From Aphelocoma coerulescens (taxonomy: Eukaryota > Chordata > Aves > Passeriformes > Corvidae), in contig NW_027183508.1 in NCBI RefSeq assembly GCF_041296385.1, positions 124,001-188,000 of the forward strand: DNA of 64,000 nucleotides. The letters run 5' to 3'. Position 1 is the first letter of the stretch; each line of letters starts with the position of its first letter. The notes under the pieces were generated by a model. The model did no database searches. It had not been told where the DNA came from and saw only the letters and a list, made by a program, of their open reading frames with translations. Made by a program: the position numbers and the translations under genes. Shown here one piece after another: positions 20,410-34,017 of the stretch.

Positions 20410-22677
20410 CCCTCTTACCATCTTAGCCTCTCATTTTTGCATATCCCAAACCCCCTTCCAAACATCCAGCAGCTGCTTGTAAAGAAGAAGTCCTAGAACA
20501 AAAAGCCAGTGCTGCCTTTCATAGCCCCTTTGCTGTCTATGAAGTAGAGGAAAGAAGCTAGTGAGACGCACTTTCTTTCTCAACTCCATAGAGCGCATCC
20601 TTCTCTCAAGGTGGCAGAGTCCTTGGCGGAAGTGAAGCATCTGCAGCTGCAGTTCAGACTGAGAGATGTGCCAGGACAGGAAACATTTGCTGACCTTCCC
20701 TGTTCCCTGTGCAACATGATTCTCGCATCCCAGTCACTTTCACATACCTTCGGTATCCCTGAGTCCAAGCAGCTAAAGCTCACAGAGACAGAAGTGTCAG
20801 GAAGGAAAACGTTCCAAAAGCACCCCCTTCTCTTATCAGCATATAAATTGTGCACAACAGGCTGCGGCACCGAACCTTCCTTCTCAGATAGACATGCCAT
20901 CACACTTTTCACTCTTGCAGCTCGGTTGAAAAGCTCCAGCAGCTGCTCCCGCAATAGCAAAAGGTTCTAGAAGTGAAAGCCAGTTTGGGGCTGCACCTTC
21001 TCCTTGCCGCATGTAAGCCACACCAAACTCCCTGATGCACTCTGTCCTCCCCTTCTTAAAGGAGTAGACGGTGGCATCAGGACACACCTGTGTCCCAGCA
21101 GCTGGGTGCCCAGCCGGGAGCAGGAGCAGGGCTGGGGCTGCTCCCAAAGTTGCCCCGCCCCAATGCCAGAGCCGGACATATGCTGAGGGGGGGCTGGATC
21201 AGGCTTTATTGTCCAGCTGCATGCCAGGAGTGAGCACAAAATCTACCTGCATTCTCTGCAGCATGCCATCCTGGAGCAGAGCCATTGCCAAAGGAAGCCG
21301 TGAGCCCGTGCCAAGCCAGTGCCGGAGTGGGATCCTAGCAGCACCTGTGGAAGCCGGGAGAGAGGAGCCCACCTGGAGCAGGTTCGTGCAGGATTAATCA
21401 TCCCGTGGCTTCCCACCAGGGTCCTGTTGCTTCCAAAAGGCCCCACAGTGTCACTGTGGCCCCTCGGTTCCACCAGGTTCCATAGCGTCACTGTGGTGCC
21501 CAGGGTTCCGTCAGCTTCGCCAGCATCCCCACGGTCTGCAGAGCTCCCCGAGCTTCTGTGGTGTCACAGTGGAGGCAGGGTTGCATCAGGTTCCATAGCA
21601 TCAGCACGGTCTCCAGGGCTCCCAGAGGTTCTGTGGTGTCACAGTGGAGGCAGGGTTGCATCAGGTTCCATAGCATCACCACAGTCTCCAGGGCTCCCTG
21701 AGCTTCTGTGGTGTCACAGTGGAGGCAGGGTTGCATCAGGTTCCATAGCATCAGCACGGTCTCCAGGGCTCCCAGAGGTTCTGTGGTGTCACAGAGGAGG
21801 CAGGGTTGCATCAGGTTCCATAGCATCACCACGGTCTCCAGGGCTCCAAGAGCTTCTGTGGTGTCACAGAGGAGGCAGGGTTGCATCAGGTTCAATATCA
21901 TCAGCACGGTCTCCAGGGCTCCCCTGAGCTTCTGTGGTGGTGTCACAGAGGAGCCAGGCTTCCTTGTAGTTCCCCAGCATCACAAAGGCTCTCCTGGGAG
22001 CCACGGGTCACAAAGCACCGTGGGCTCTGTGCAGCCCCGCTGTGTCACAATGGCCGCTGGCTTCCACGAGCCCCCGCAGTGTCCCAGTGGGCCCCGTGGC
22101 TTTAGGAGTGGGTGGCTGGGAGTTGGTGCCAGCGGCTGGGGGAGCAGCAGCAGGGACTGTGTGTGGACAGTGCCATGGCCACTTGTGTGGCCACTGGTGT
22201 CTCTGTGCCAGGCACAGCTGTGGTGTGTAACACCGGCTCTGGGTCCTTTGGCTGTGCAGGTGGCAGTCACGGCCTGGAGCAGGGCTGCTCCCGGGGGACA
22301 GCCTGGGGCAGGAGGCTGCTGGAGATTCATTCCCCACACTCCTTGTCATGAGGTGCTCAGAGTGATTGGAAAGGCTGTTGGCAGCAGGCAGTTCTCTGGG
22401 TTCAAGCTGTGGAGCTGTCAGCGGGAATGCAAAGGCCAAGCTGGTGAGCCTTTTGTCCTGGTGCCTTTAGTGTGTGAGCAGTCCCTGGTGCCGTTGTCTT
22501 TGGATCCTGAGTGTGGGAGAGGCAAGGCTTAGGATGGTGCGTAGAGCTGAGAAGGAAAGTGCCGAGAGCAGCGTGTGTGCTGCTGCTTTGAGGGGTGCAG
22601 TTGAAGTTGTAGGCAGCAAGAGCTTTCTCAGCTGGCCCTTTTGTGAGCTCTGCTTTTGCCAGATGACTTCCATCTTA
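20410..22677. repeat. Array unit 10
   Basis: C405, G780, C828, and T at c.1810 (base 22219), a CpG-to-TpG change shared with units 17, 19, 21 and 26. Private changes: C-to-T at 21057 and G-to-T at 21898, the latter inside the fifth 75-mer. Confidence 0.97.
21553..21927. repeat. Minisatellite core of unit 10
   Basis: Fifth copy has CAATATC instead of CAATAGC (T at 21898). Confidence 0.95.
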
Positions 22678-24945
22678 CCCTCTTACCATCTTAGCCTCTC
22701 ATTTTTGCATATCCCAAACCCCCTTCCAAACATCCAGCAGCTGCTTGTAAAGAAGAAGTCCTAGAACAAAAAGCCAGTGCTGCCTTTCATAGCCCCTTTG
22801 CTGTCTATGAAGTAGAGGAAAGAAGCTAGTGAGACGCACTTTCTTTCTCAACTCCATAGAGCGCATCCTTCTCTCAAGGTGGCAGAGTCCTTGGCGGAAG
22901 TGAAGCATCTGCAGCTGCAGTTCAGACTGAGAGATGTGCCAGGACAGGAAACATTTGCTGACCTTCCCTGTTCCCTGTGCAACATGATTCTCGCATCCCA
23001 GTCACTTTCACATACCTTCGGTATCCCTGAGTCCAAGCAGCTAAAGCTCACAGAGACAGAAGTGTCAGGAAGGAAAACGTTGCAAAAGCACCCCCTTCTC
23101 TTATCAGCATATAAATTGTGCACAACAGGCTGCGGCACCGAACCTTCCTTCTCAGATAGACATGCCATCACACTTTTCACTCTTGCAGCTCGGTTGAAAA
23201 GCTCCAGCAGCTGCTCCCGCAATAGCAAAAGGTTCTAGAAGTGAAAGCCAGTTTGGGGCTGCACCTTCTCCTTGCCGCATGTAAGCCACACCAAACTCCC
23301 TGATGCACTCTGTCCTCCCCTTCTCAAAGGAGTAGACGGTGGCATCAGGACACACCTGTGTCCCAGCAGCTGGGTGCCCAGCCGGGAGCAGGAGCAGGGC
23401 TGGGGCTGCTCCCAAAGTTGCCCCGCCCCAATGCCAGAGCCGGACATATGCTGAGGCGGGGCTGGATCAGGCTTTATTGTCCAGCTGCATGCCAGGAGTG
23501 AGCAAAAAATCTACCTGCATTCTCTGCAGCATGCCATCCTGGAGCAGAGCCATTGCCAAAGGAAGCCGTGAGCCCGTGCCAAGCCAGTGCCGGAGTGGGA
23601 TCCTAGCAGCACCTGTGGAAGCCGGGAGAGAGGAGCCCACCTGGAGCAGGTTCGTGCAGGATTAATCATCCCGTGGCTTCCCACCAGGGTCCTGTTGCTT
23701 CCAAAAGGCCCCACAGTGTGACTGTGGCCCCTCGGTTCCACCAGGTTCCATAGCGTCACTGTGGTGCCCAGGGTTCCGTCAGCTTCGCCAGCATCCCCAC
23801 GGTCTGCAGAGCTCCCCGAGCTTCTGTGGTGTCACAGTGGAGGCAGGGTTGCATCAGGTTCCATAGCATCAGCACGGTCTCCAGGGCTCCCAGAGGTTCT
23901 GTGGTGTCACAGTGGAGGCAGGGTTGCATCAGGTTCCATAGCATCACCACAGTCTCCAGGGCTCCCTGAGCTTCTGTGGTGTCACAGTGGAGGCAGGGTT
24001 GCATCAGGTTCCATAGCATCAGCACGGTCTCCAGGGCTCCCAGAGGTTCTGTGGTGTCACAGAGGAGGCAGGGTTGCATCAGGTTCCATAGCATCACCAC
24101 GGTCTCCAGGGCTCCAAGAGCTTCTGTGGTGTCACAGAGGAGGCAGGGTTGCATCAGGTTCAATAGCATCAGCACGGTCTCCAGGGCTCCCCTGAGCTTC
24201 TGTGGTGGTGTCACAGAGGAGCCAGGCTTCCTTGTAGTTCCCCAGCATCACAAAGGCTCTCCTGGGAGCCACGGGTCACAAAGCACCGTGGGCTCTGTGC
24301 AGCCCCGCTGTGTCACAATGGCCGCTGGCTTCCACGAGCCCCCGCAGTGTCCCAGTGGGCCCCGTGGCTTTAGGAGTGGGTGGCTGGGAGTTGGTGCCAG
24401 CGGCTGGGGGAGCAGCAGCAGGGACTGTGTGTGGACAGTGCCATGGCCACTTGTGTGGCCACTGGTGTCTCTGTGCCAGGCACAGCCGTGGTGTGTAACA
24501 CCGGCTCTGGGTCCTTTGGCTGTGCAGGTGGCAGTCACGGCCTGGAGCAGGGCTGCTCCCGGGGGACAGCCTGGGGCAGGAGGCTGCTGGAGATTCATTC
24601 CCCACACTCCTTGTCATGAGGTGCTCAGAGTGATTGGAAAGGCTGTTGGCAGCAGGCAGTTCTCTGGGTTCAAGCTGTGGAGCTGTCAGCGGGAATGCAA
24701 AGGCCAAGCTGGTGAGCCTTTTGTCCTGGTGCCTTTAGTGTGTGAGCAGTCCCTGGTGCCGTTGTCTTTGGATCCTGAGTGTGGGAGAGGCAAGGCTTAG
24801 GATGGTGCGTAGAGCTGAGAAGGAAAGTGCCGAGAGCAGCGTGTGTGCTGCTGCTTTGAGGGGTGCAGTTGAAGTTGTAGGCAGCAAGAGCTTTCTCAGC
24901 TGGCCCTTTTGTGAGCTCTGCTTTTGCCAGATGACTTCCATCTTA
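22678..24945. repeat. Array unit 11
   Basis: G405, C780, A828, and G at c.1043 (base 23720), shared only with unit 13. That change sits in the right arm of a short palindrome and puts a TGA into a plus-strand open frame. Confidence 0.97.
23821..24195. repeat. Minisatellite core of unit 11
   Basis: Consensus arrangement. Confidence 0.95.
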
Positions 24946-27213
24946 CCCTCTTACCATCTTAGCCTCTCATTTTTGCATATCCCAAACCCCCTTCCAAACA
25001 TCCAGCAGCTGCTTGTAAAGAAGAAGTCCTAGAACAAAAAGCCAGTGCTGCCTTTCATAGCCCCTTTGCTGTCTATGAAGTAGAGGAAAGAAGCTAGTGA
25101 GACGCACTTTCTTTCTCAACTCCATAGAGCGCATCCTTCTCTCAAGGTGGCAGAGTCCTTGGCGGAAGTGAAGCATCTGCAGCTGCAGTTCAGACTGAGA
25201 GATGTGCCAGGACAGGAAACATTTGCTGACCTTCCCTGTTCCCTGTGCAACATGATTCTCGCATCCCAGTCACTTTCACATACCTTCGGTATCCCTGAGT
25301 CCAAGCAGCTAAAGCTCACAGAGACAGAAGTGTCAGGAAGGAAAACGTTGCAAAAGCACCCCCTTCTCTTATCAGCATATAAATTGTGCACAACAGGCTG
25401 CGGCACCGAACCTTCCTTCTCAGATAGACATGCCATCACACTTTTCACTCTTGCAGCTCGGTTGAAAAGCTCCAGCAGCTGCTCCCGCAATAGCAAAAGG
25501 TTCTAGAAGTGAAAGCCAGTTTGGGGCTGCACCTTCTCCTTGCCGCATGTAAGCCACACCAAACTCCCTGATGCACTCTGTCCTCCCCTTCTCAAAGGAG
25601 TAGACGGTGGCATCAGGACACACCTGTGTCCCAGCAGCTGGGTGCCCAGCCGGGAGCAGGAGCAGGGCTGGGGCTGCTCCCAAAGTTGCCCCGCCCCAAT
25701 GCCAGAGCCGGACATATGCTGAGGGGGGGCTGGATCAGGCTTTATTGTCCAGCTGCATGCCAGGAGTGAGCAAAAAATCTACCTGCATTCTCTGCAGCAT
25801 GCCATCCTGGAGCAGAGCCATTGCCAAAGGAAGCCGTGAGCCCGTGCCAAGCCAGTGCCGGAGTGGGATCCTAGCAGCACCTGTGGAAGCCGGGAGAGAG
25901 GAGCCCACCTGGAGCAGGTTCGTGCAGGATTAATCATCCCGTGGCTTCCCACCAGGGTCCTGTTGCTTCCAAAAGGCCCCACAGTGTCACTGTGGCCCCT
26001 CGGTTCCACCAGGTTCCATAGCGTCACTGTGGTGCCCAGGGTTCCGTCAGCTTCGCCAGCATCCCCACGGTCTGCAGAGCTCCCCGAGCTTCTGTGGTGT
26101 CACAGTGGAGGCAGGGTTGCATCAGGTTCCATAGCATCAGCACGGTCTCCAGGGCTCCCTGAGCTTCTGTGGTGTCACAGTGGAGGCAGGGTTGCATCAG
26201 GTTCCATAGCATCACCACAGTCTCCAGGGCTCCCTGAGCTTCTGTGGTGTCACAGTGGAGGCAGGGTTGCATCAGGTTCCATAGCATCAGCACGGTCTCC
26301 AGAGCTCCCAGAGGTTCTGTGGTGTCACAGAGGAGGCAGGGTTGCATCAGGTTCCATAGCATCACCACGGTCTCCAGGGCTCCAAGAGCTTCTGTGGTGT
26401 CACAGAGGAGGCAGGGTTGCATCAGGTTCAATAGCATCAGCACGGTCTCCAGGGCTCCCCTGAGCTTCTGTGGTGGTGTCACAGAGGAGCCAGGCTTCCT
26501 TGTAGTTCCCCAGCATCACAAAGGCTCTCCTGGGAGCCACGGGTCACAAAGCACCGTGGGCTCTGTGCAGCCCCGCTGTGTCACAATGGCCGCTGGCTTC
26601 CACGAGCCCCCGCAGTGTCCCAGTGGGCCCCGTGGCTTTAGGAGTGGGTGGCTGGGAGTTGGTGCCAGCGGCTGGGGGAGCAGCAGCAGGGACTGTGTGT
26701 GGACAGTGCCATGGCCACTTGTGTGGCCACTGGTGTCTCTGTGCCAGGCACAGCCGTGGTGTGTAACACCGGCTCTGGGTCCTTTGGCTGTGCAGGTGGC
26801 AGTCACGGCCTGGAGCAGGGCTGCTCCCGGGGGACAGCCTGGGGCAGGAGGCTGCTGGAGATTCATTCCCCACACTCCTTGTCATGAGGTGCTCAGAGTG
26901 ATTGGAAAGGCTGTTGGCAGCAGGCAGTTCTCTGGGTTCAAGCTGTGGAGCTGTCAGCGGGAATGCAAAGGCCAAGCTGGTGAGCCTTTTGTCCTGGTGC
27001 CTTTAGTGTGTGAGCAGTCCCTGGTGCCGTTGTCTTTGGATCCTGAGTGTGGGAGAGGCAAGGCTTAGGATGGTGCGTAGAGCTGAGAAGGAAAGTGCCG
27101 AGAGCAGCGTGTGTGCTGCTGCTTTGAGGGGTGCAGTTGAAGTTGTAGGCAGCAAGAGCTTTCTCAGCTGGCCCTTTTGTGAGCTCTGCTTTTGCCAGAT
27201 GACTTCCATCTTA
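24946..27213. repeat. Array unit 12
   Basis: G405, G780, A828, C1043. It matches unit 14 at nearly every typed site, including two minisatellite variants; together with unit 11 it resembles the pair 13-14. Confidence 0.97.
26089..26463. repeat. Minisatellite core of unit 12
   Basis: The join of copies 1 and 2 reads CCCTGAGCTTCTG instead of CCCAGAGGTTCTG, i.e. the form normally found between copies 2 and 3. Third copy CCAGAGCTC. Confidence 0.95.
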
Positions 27214-29481
27214 CCCTCTTACCATCTTAGCCTCTCATTTTTGCATATCCCAAACCCCCTTCCAAACATCCAGCAGCTGCTTGTAAAGAAGAAGTCCTAG
27301 AACAAAAAGCCAGTGCTGCCTTTCATAGCCCCTTTGCTGTCTATGAAGTAGAGGAAAGAAGCTAGTGAGACGCACTTTCTTTCTCAACTCCATAGAGCGC
27401 ATCCTTCTCTCAAGGTGGCAGAGTCCTTGGCGGAAGTGAAGCATCTGCAGCTGCAGTTCAGACTGAGAGATGTGCCAGGACAGGAAACATTTGCTGACCT
27501 TCCCTGTTCCCTGTGCAACATGATTCTCGCATCCCAGTCACTTTCACATACCTTCGGTATCCCTGAGTCCAAGCAGCTAAAGCTCACAGAGACAGAAGTG
27601 TCAGGAAGGAAAACGTTCCAAAAGCACCCCCTTCTCTTATCAGCATATAAATTGTGCACAACAGGCTGCGGCACCGAACCTTCCTTCTCAGATAGACATG
27701 CCATCACACTTTTCACTCTTGCAGCTCGGTTGAAAAGCTCCAGCAGCTGCTCCCGCAATAGCAAAAGGTTCTAGAAGTGAAAGCCAGTTTGGGGCTGCAC
27801 CTTCTCCTTGCCGCATGTAAGCCACACCAAACTCCCTGATGCACTCTGTCCTCCCCTTCTCAAAGGAGTAGACGGTGGCATCAGGACACACCTGTGTCCC
27901 AGCAGCTGGGTGCCCAGCCGGGAGCAGGAGCAGGGCTGGGGCTGCTCCCAAAGTTGCCCCGCCCCAATGCCAGAGCCGGACATATGCTGAGGGGGGGCTG
28001 GATCAGGCTTTATTGTCCAGCTGCATGCCAGGAGTGAGCACAAAATCTACCTGCATTCTCTGCAGCATGCCATCCTGGAGCAGAGCCATTGCCAAAGGAA
28101 GCCGTGAGCCCGTGCCAAGCCAGTGCCGGAGTGGGATCCTAGCAGCACCTGTGGAAGCCGGGAGAGAGGAGCCCACCTGGAGCAGGTTCGTGCAGGATTA
28201 ATCATCCCGTGGCTTCCCACCAGGGTCCTGTTGCTTCCAAAAGGCCCCACAGTGTGACTGTGGCCCCTCGGTTCCACCAGGTTCCATAGCGTCACTGTGG
28301 TGCCCAGGGTTCCGTCAGCTTCGCCAGCATCCCCACGGTCTGCAGAGCTCCCCGAGCTTCTGTGGTGTCACAGTGGAGGCAGGGTTGCATCAGGTTCCAT
28401 AGCATCAGCACGGTCTCCAGGGCTCCCAGAGGTTCTGTGGTGTCACAGTGGAGGCAGGGTTGCATCAGGTTCCATAGCATCACCACAGTCTCCAGGGCTC
28501 CCTGAGCTTCTGTGGTGTCACAGTGGAGGCAGGGTTGCATCAGGTTCCATAGCATCAGCACGGTCTCCAGGGCTCCCAGAGGTTCTGTGGTGTCACAGAG
28601 GAGGCAGGGTTGCATCAGGTTCCATAGCATCACCACGGTCTCCAGGGCTCCAAGAGCTTCTGTGGTGTCACAGAGGAGGCAGGGTTGCATCAGGTTCAAT
28701 AGCATCAGCACGGTCTCCAGGGCTCCCCTGAGCTTCTGTGGTGGTGTCACAGAGGAGGCAGGCTTCCTTGTAGTTCCCCAGCATCACAAAGGCTCTCCTG
28801 GGAGCCACGGGTCACAAAGCACCGTGGGCTCTGTGCAGCCCCGCTGTGTCACAATGGCCGCTGGCTTCCACGAGCCCCCGCAGTGTCCCAGTGGGCCCCG
28901 TGGCTTTAGGAGTGGGTGGCTGGGAGTTGGTGCCAGCGGCTGGGGGAGCAGCAGCAGGGACTGTGTGTGGACAGTGCCATGGCCACTTGTGTGGCCACTG
29001 GTGTCTCTGTGCCAGGCACAGCCGTGGTGTGTAACACCGGCTCTGGGTCCTTTGGCTGTGCAGGTGGCAGTCACGGCCTGGAGCAGGGCTGCTCCCGGGG
29101 GACAGCCTGGGGCAGGAGGCTGCTGGAGATTCATTCCCCACACTCCTTGTCATGAGGTGCTCAGAGTGATTGGAAAGGCTGTTGGCAGCAGGCAGTTCTC
29201 TGGGTTCAAGCTGTGGAGCTGTCAGCGGGAATGCAAAGGCCAAGCTGGTGAGCCTTTTGTCCTGGTGCCTTTAGTGTGTGAGCAGTCCCTGGTGCCGTTG
29301 TCTTTGGATCCTGAGTGTGGGAGAGGCAAGGCTTAGGATGGTGCGTAGAGCTGAGAAGGAAAGTGCCGAGAGCAGCGTGTGTGCTGCTGCTTTGAGGGGT
29401 GCAGTTGAAGTTGTAGGCAGCAAGAGCTTTCTCAGCTGGCCCTTTTGTGAGCTCTGCTTTTGCCAGATGACTTCCATCTTA
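27214..29481. repeat. Array unit 13
   Basis: C405, G780, C828, and G1043 (base 28256). It shares G1043 with unit 11 but otherwise differs from it at several sites, so the similarity covers only part of the unit. Confidence 0.97.
28357..28731. repeat. Minisatellite core of unit 13
   Basis: Core consensus; the downstream flank has GAGGAGGCAGG. Confidence 0.95.
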
Positions 29482-31749
29482 CCCTCTTACCATCTTAGCC
29501 TCTCATTTTTGCATATCCCAAACCCCCTTCCAAACATCCAGCAGCTGCTTGTAAAGAAGAAGTCCTAGAACAAAAAGCCAGTGCTGCCTTTCATAGCCCC
29601 TTTGCTGTCTATGAAGTAGAGGAAAGAAGCTAGTGAGACGCACTTTCTTTCTCAACTCCATAGAGCGCATCCTTCTCTCAAGGTGGCAGAGTCCTTGGCG
29701 GAAGTGAAGCATCTGCAGCTGCAGTTCAGACTGAGAGATGTGCCAGGACAGGAAACATTTGCTGACCTTCCCTGTTCCCTGTGCAACATGATTCTCGCAT
29801 CCCAGTCACTTTCACATACCTTCGGTATCCCTGAGTCCAAGCAGCTAAAGCTCACAGAGACAGAAGTGTCAGGAAGGAAAACGTTGCAAAAGCACCCCCT
29901 TCTCTTATCAGCATATAAATTGTGCACAACAGGCTGCGGCACCGAACCTTCCTTCTCAGATAGACATGCCATCACACTTTTCACTCTTGCAGCTCGGTTG
30001 AAAAGCTCCAGCAGCTGCTCCCGCAATAGCAAAAGGTTCTAGAAGTGAAAGCCAGTTTGGGGCTGCACCTTCTCCTTGCCGCATGTAAGCCACACCAAAC
30101 TCCCTGATGCACTCTGTCCTCCCCTTCTCAAAGGAGTAGACGGTGGCATCAGGACACACCTGTGTCCCAGCAGCTGGGTGCCCAGCCGGGAGCAGGAGCA
30201 GGGCTGGGGCTGCTCCCAAAGTTGCCCCGCCCCAATGCCAGAGCCGGACATATGCTGAAGGGGGGCTGGATCAGGCTTTATTGTCCAGCTGCATGCCAGG
30301 AGTGAGCAAAAAATCTACCTGCATTCTCTGCAGCATGCCATCCTGGAGCAGAGCCATTGCCAAAGGAAGCCGTGAGCCCGTGCCAAGCCAGTGCCGGAGT
30401 GGGATCCTAGCAGCACCTGTGGAAGCCGGGAGAGAGGAGCCCACCTGGAGCAGGTTCGTGCAGGATTAATCATCCCGTGGCTTCCCACCAGGGTCCTGTT
30501 GCTTCCAAAAGGCCCCACAGTGTCACTGTGGCCCCTCGGTTCCACCAGGTTCCATAGCGTCACTGTGGTGCCCAGGGTTCCGTCAGCTTCGCCAGCATCC
30601 CCACGGTCTGCAGAGCTCCCCGAGCTTCTGTGGTGTCACAGTGGAGGCAGGGTTGCATCAGGTTCCATAGCATCAGCACGGTCTCCAGGGCTCCCTGAGC
30701 TTCTGTGGTGTCACAGTGGAGGCAGGGTTGCATCAGGTTCCATAGCATCACCACAGTCTCCAGGGCTCCCTGAGCTTCTGTGGTGTCACAGTGGAGGCAG
30801 GGTTGCATCAGGTTCCATAGCATCAGCACGGTCTCCAGAGCTCCCAGAGGTTCTGTGGTGTCACAGAGGAGGCAGGGTTGCATCAGGTTCCATAGCATCA
30901 CCACGGTCTCCAGGGCTCCAAGAGCTTCTGTGGTGTCACAGAGGAGGCAGGGTTGCATCAGGTTCAATAGCATCAGCACGGTCTCCAGGGCTCCCCTGAG
31001 CTTCTGTGGTGGTGTCACAGAGGAGCCAGGCTTCCTTGTAGTTCCCCAGCATCACAAAGGCTCTCCTGGGAGCCACGGGTCACAAAGCACCGTGGGCTCT
31101 GTGCAGCCCCGCTGTGTCACAATGGCCGCTGGCTTCCACGAGCCCCCGCAGTGTCCCAGTGGGCCCCGTGGCTTTAGGAGTGGGTGGCTGGGAGTTGGTG
31201 CCAGCGGCTGGGGGAGCAGCAGCAGGGACTGTGTGTGGACAGTGCCATGGCCACTTGTGTGGCCACTGGTGTCTCTGTGCCAGGCACAGCCGTGGTGTGT
31301 AACACCGGCTCTGGGTCCTTTGGCTGTGCAGGTGGCAGTCACGGCCTGGAGCAGGGCTGCTCCCGGGGGACAGCCTGGGGCAGGAGGCTGCTGGAGATTC
31401 ATTCCCCACACTCCTTGTCATGAGGTGCTCAGAGTGATTGGAAAGGCTGTTGGCAGCAGGCAGTTCTCTGGGTTCAAGCTGTGGAGCTGTCAGCGGGAAT
31501 GCAAAGGCCAAGCTGGTGAGCCTTTTGTCCTGGTGCCTTTAGTGTGTGAGCAGTCCCTGGTGCCGTTGTCTTTGGATCCTGAGTGTGGGAGAGGCAAGGC
31601 TTAGGATGGTGCGTAGAGCTGAGAAGGAAAGTGCCGAGAGCAGCGTGTGTGCTGCTGCTTTGAGGGGTGCAGTTGAAGTTGTAGGCAGCAAGAGCTTTCT
31701 CAGCTGGCCCTTTTGTGAGCTCTGCTTTTGCCAGATGACTTCCATCTTA
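29482..31749. repeat. Array unit 14
   Basis: G405, A828, and the only copy with A at c.778 (base 30259) next to G780. Apart from that base it looks like unit 12. Confidence 0.97.
30625..30999. repeat. Minisatellite core of unit 14
   Basis: Same two variants as unit 12: CCCTGAGCTTCTG between copies 1 and 2, and CCAGAGCTC in copy 3. Confidence 0.95.
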
Positions 31750-34017
31750 CCCTCTTACCATCTTAGCCTCTCATTTTTGCATATCCCAAACCCCCTTCCA
31801 AACATCCAGCAGCTGCTTGTAAAGAAGAAGTCCTAGAACAAAAAGCCAGTGCTGCCTTTCATAGCCCCTTTGCTGTCTATGAAGTAGAGGAAAGAAGCTA
31901 GTGAGACGCACTTTCTTTCTCAACTCCATAGAGCGCATCCTTCTCTCAAGGTGGCAGAGTCCTTGGCGGAAGTGAAGCATCTGCAGCTGCAGTTCAGACT
32001 GAGAGATGTGCCAGGACAGGAAACATTTGCTGACCTTCCCTGTTCCCTGTGCAACATGATTCTCGCATCCCAGTCACTTTCACATACCTTCGGTATCCCT
32101 GAGTCCAAGCAGCTAAAGCTCACAGAGACAGAAGTGTCAGGAAGGAAAACGTTCCAAAAGCACCCCCTTCTCTTATCAGCATATAAATTGTGCACAACAG
32201 GCTGCGGCACCGAACCTTCCTTCTCAGATAGACATGCCATCACACTTTTCACTCTTGCAGCTCGGTTGAAAAGCTCCAGCAGCTGCTCCCGCAATAGCAA
32301 AAGGTTCTAGAAGTGAAAGCCAGTTTGGGGCTGCACCTTCTCCTTGCCGCATGTAAGCCACACCAAACTCCCTGATGCACTCTGTCCTCCCCTTCTCAAA
32401 GGAGTAGACGGTGGCATCAGGACACACCTGTGTCCCAGCAGCTGGGTGCCCAGCCGGGAGCAGGAGCAGGGCTGGGGCTGCTCCCAAAGTTGCCCCGCCC
32501 CAATGCCAGAGCCGGACATATGCTGAGGGGGGGCTGGATCAGGCTTTATTGTCCAGCTGCATGCCAGGAGTGAGCACAAAATCTACCTGCATTCTCTGCA
32601 GCATGCCATCCTGGAGCAGAGCCATTGCCAAAGGAAGCCGTGAGCCCGTGCCAAGCCAGTGCCGGAGTGGGATCCTAGCAGCACCTGTGGAAGCCGGGAG
32701 AGAGGAGCCCACCTGGAGCAGGTTCGTGCAGGATTAATCATCCCGTGGCTTCCCACCAGGGTCCTGTTGCTTCCAAAAGGCCCCACAGTGTCACTGTGGC
32801 CCCTCGGTTCCACCAGGTTCCATAGCGTCACTGTGGTGCCCAGGGTTCCGTCAGCTTCGCCAGCATCCCCACGGTCTGCAGAGCTCCCCGAGCTTCTGTG
32901 GTGTCACAGTGGAGGCAGGGTTGCATCAGGTTCCATAGCATCAGCACGGTCTCCAGGGCTCCCAGAGGTTCTGTGGTGTCACAGTGGAGGCAGGGTTGCA
33001 TCAGGTTCCATAGCATCACCACAGTCTCCAGGGCTCCCTGAGCTTCTGTGGTGTCACAGTGGAGGCAGGGTTGCATCAGGTTCCATAGCATCAGCACGGT
33101 CTCCAGGGCTCCCAGAGGTTCTTTGGTGTCACAGAGGAGGCAGGGTTGCATCAGGTTCCATAGCATCACCACGGTCTCCAGGGCTCCAAGAGCTTCTGTG
33201 GTGTCACAGAGGAGGCAGGGTTGCATCAGGTTCAATAGCATCAGCACGGTCTCCAGGGCTCCCCTGAGCTTCTGTGGTGGTGTCACAGAGGAGCCAGGCT
33301 TCCTTGTAGTTCCCCAGCATCACAAAGGCTCTCCTGGGAGCCACGGGTCACAAAGCACCGTGGGCTCTGTGCAGCCCCGCTGTGTCACAATGGCCGCTGG
33401 CTTCCACGAGCCCCCGCAGTGTCCCAGTGGGCCCCGTGGCTTTAGGAGTGGGTGGCTGGGAGTTGGTGCCAGCGGCTGGGGGAGCAGCAGCAGGGACTGT
33501 GTGTGGACAGTGCCATGGCCACTTGTGTGGCCACTGGTGTCTCTGTGCCAGGCACAGCCGTGGTGTGTAACACCGGCTCTGGGTCCTTTGGCTGTGCAGG
33601 TGGCAGTCACGGCCTGGAGCAGGGCTGCTCCCGGGGGACAGCCTGGGGCAGGAGGCTGCTGGAGATTCATTCCCCACACTCCTTGTCATGAGGTGCTCAG
33701 AGTGATTGGAAAGGCTGTTGGCAGCAGGCAGTTCTCTGGGTTCAAGCTGTGGAGCTGTCAGCGGGAATGCAAAGGCCAAGCTGGTGAGCCTTTTGTCCTG
33801 GTGCCTTTAGTGTGTGAGCAGTCCCTGGTGCCGTTGTCTTTGGATCCTGAGTGTGGGAGAGGCAAGGCTTAGGATGGTGCGTAGAGCTGAGAAGGAAAGT
33901 GCCGAGAGCAGCGTGTGTGCTGCTGCTTTGAGGGGTGCAGTTGAAGTTGTAGGCAGCAAGAGCTTTCTCAGCTGGCCCTTTTGTGAGCTCTGCTTTTGCC
34001 AGATGACTTCCATCTTA
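31750..34017. repeat. Array unit 15
   Basis: C405, G780, C828, C1043, C1810. A private G-to-T change lies at base 33123, in the fourth 75-mer. Confidence 0.97.
32893..33267. repeat. Minisatellite core of unit 15
   Basis: Consensus except T at 33123 (TTCTTTGG) in copy 4. Confidence 0.95.
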
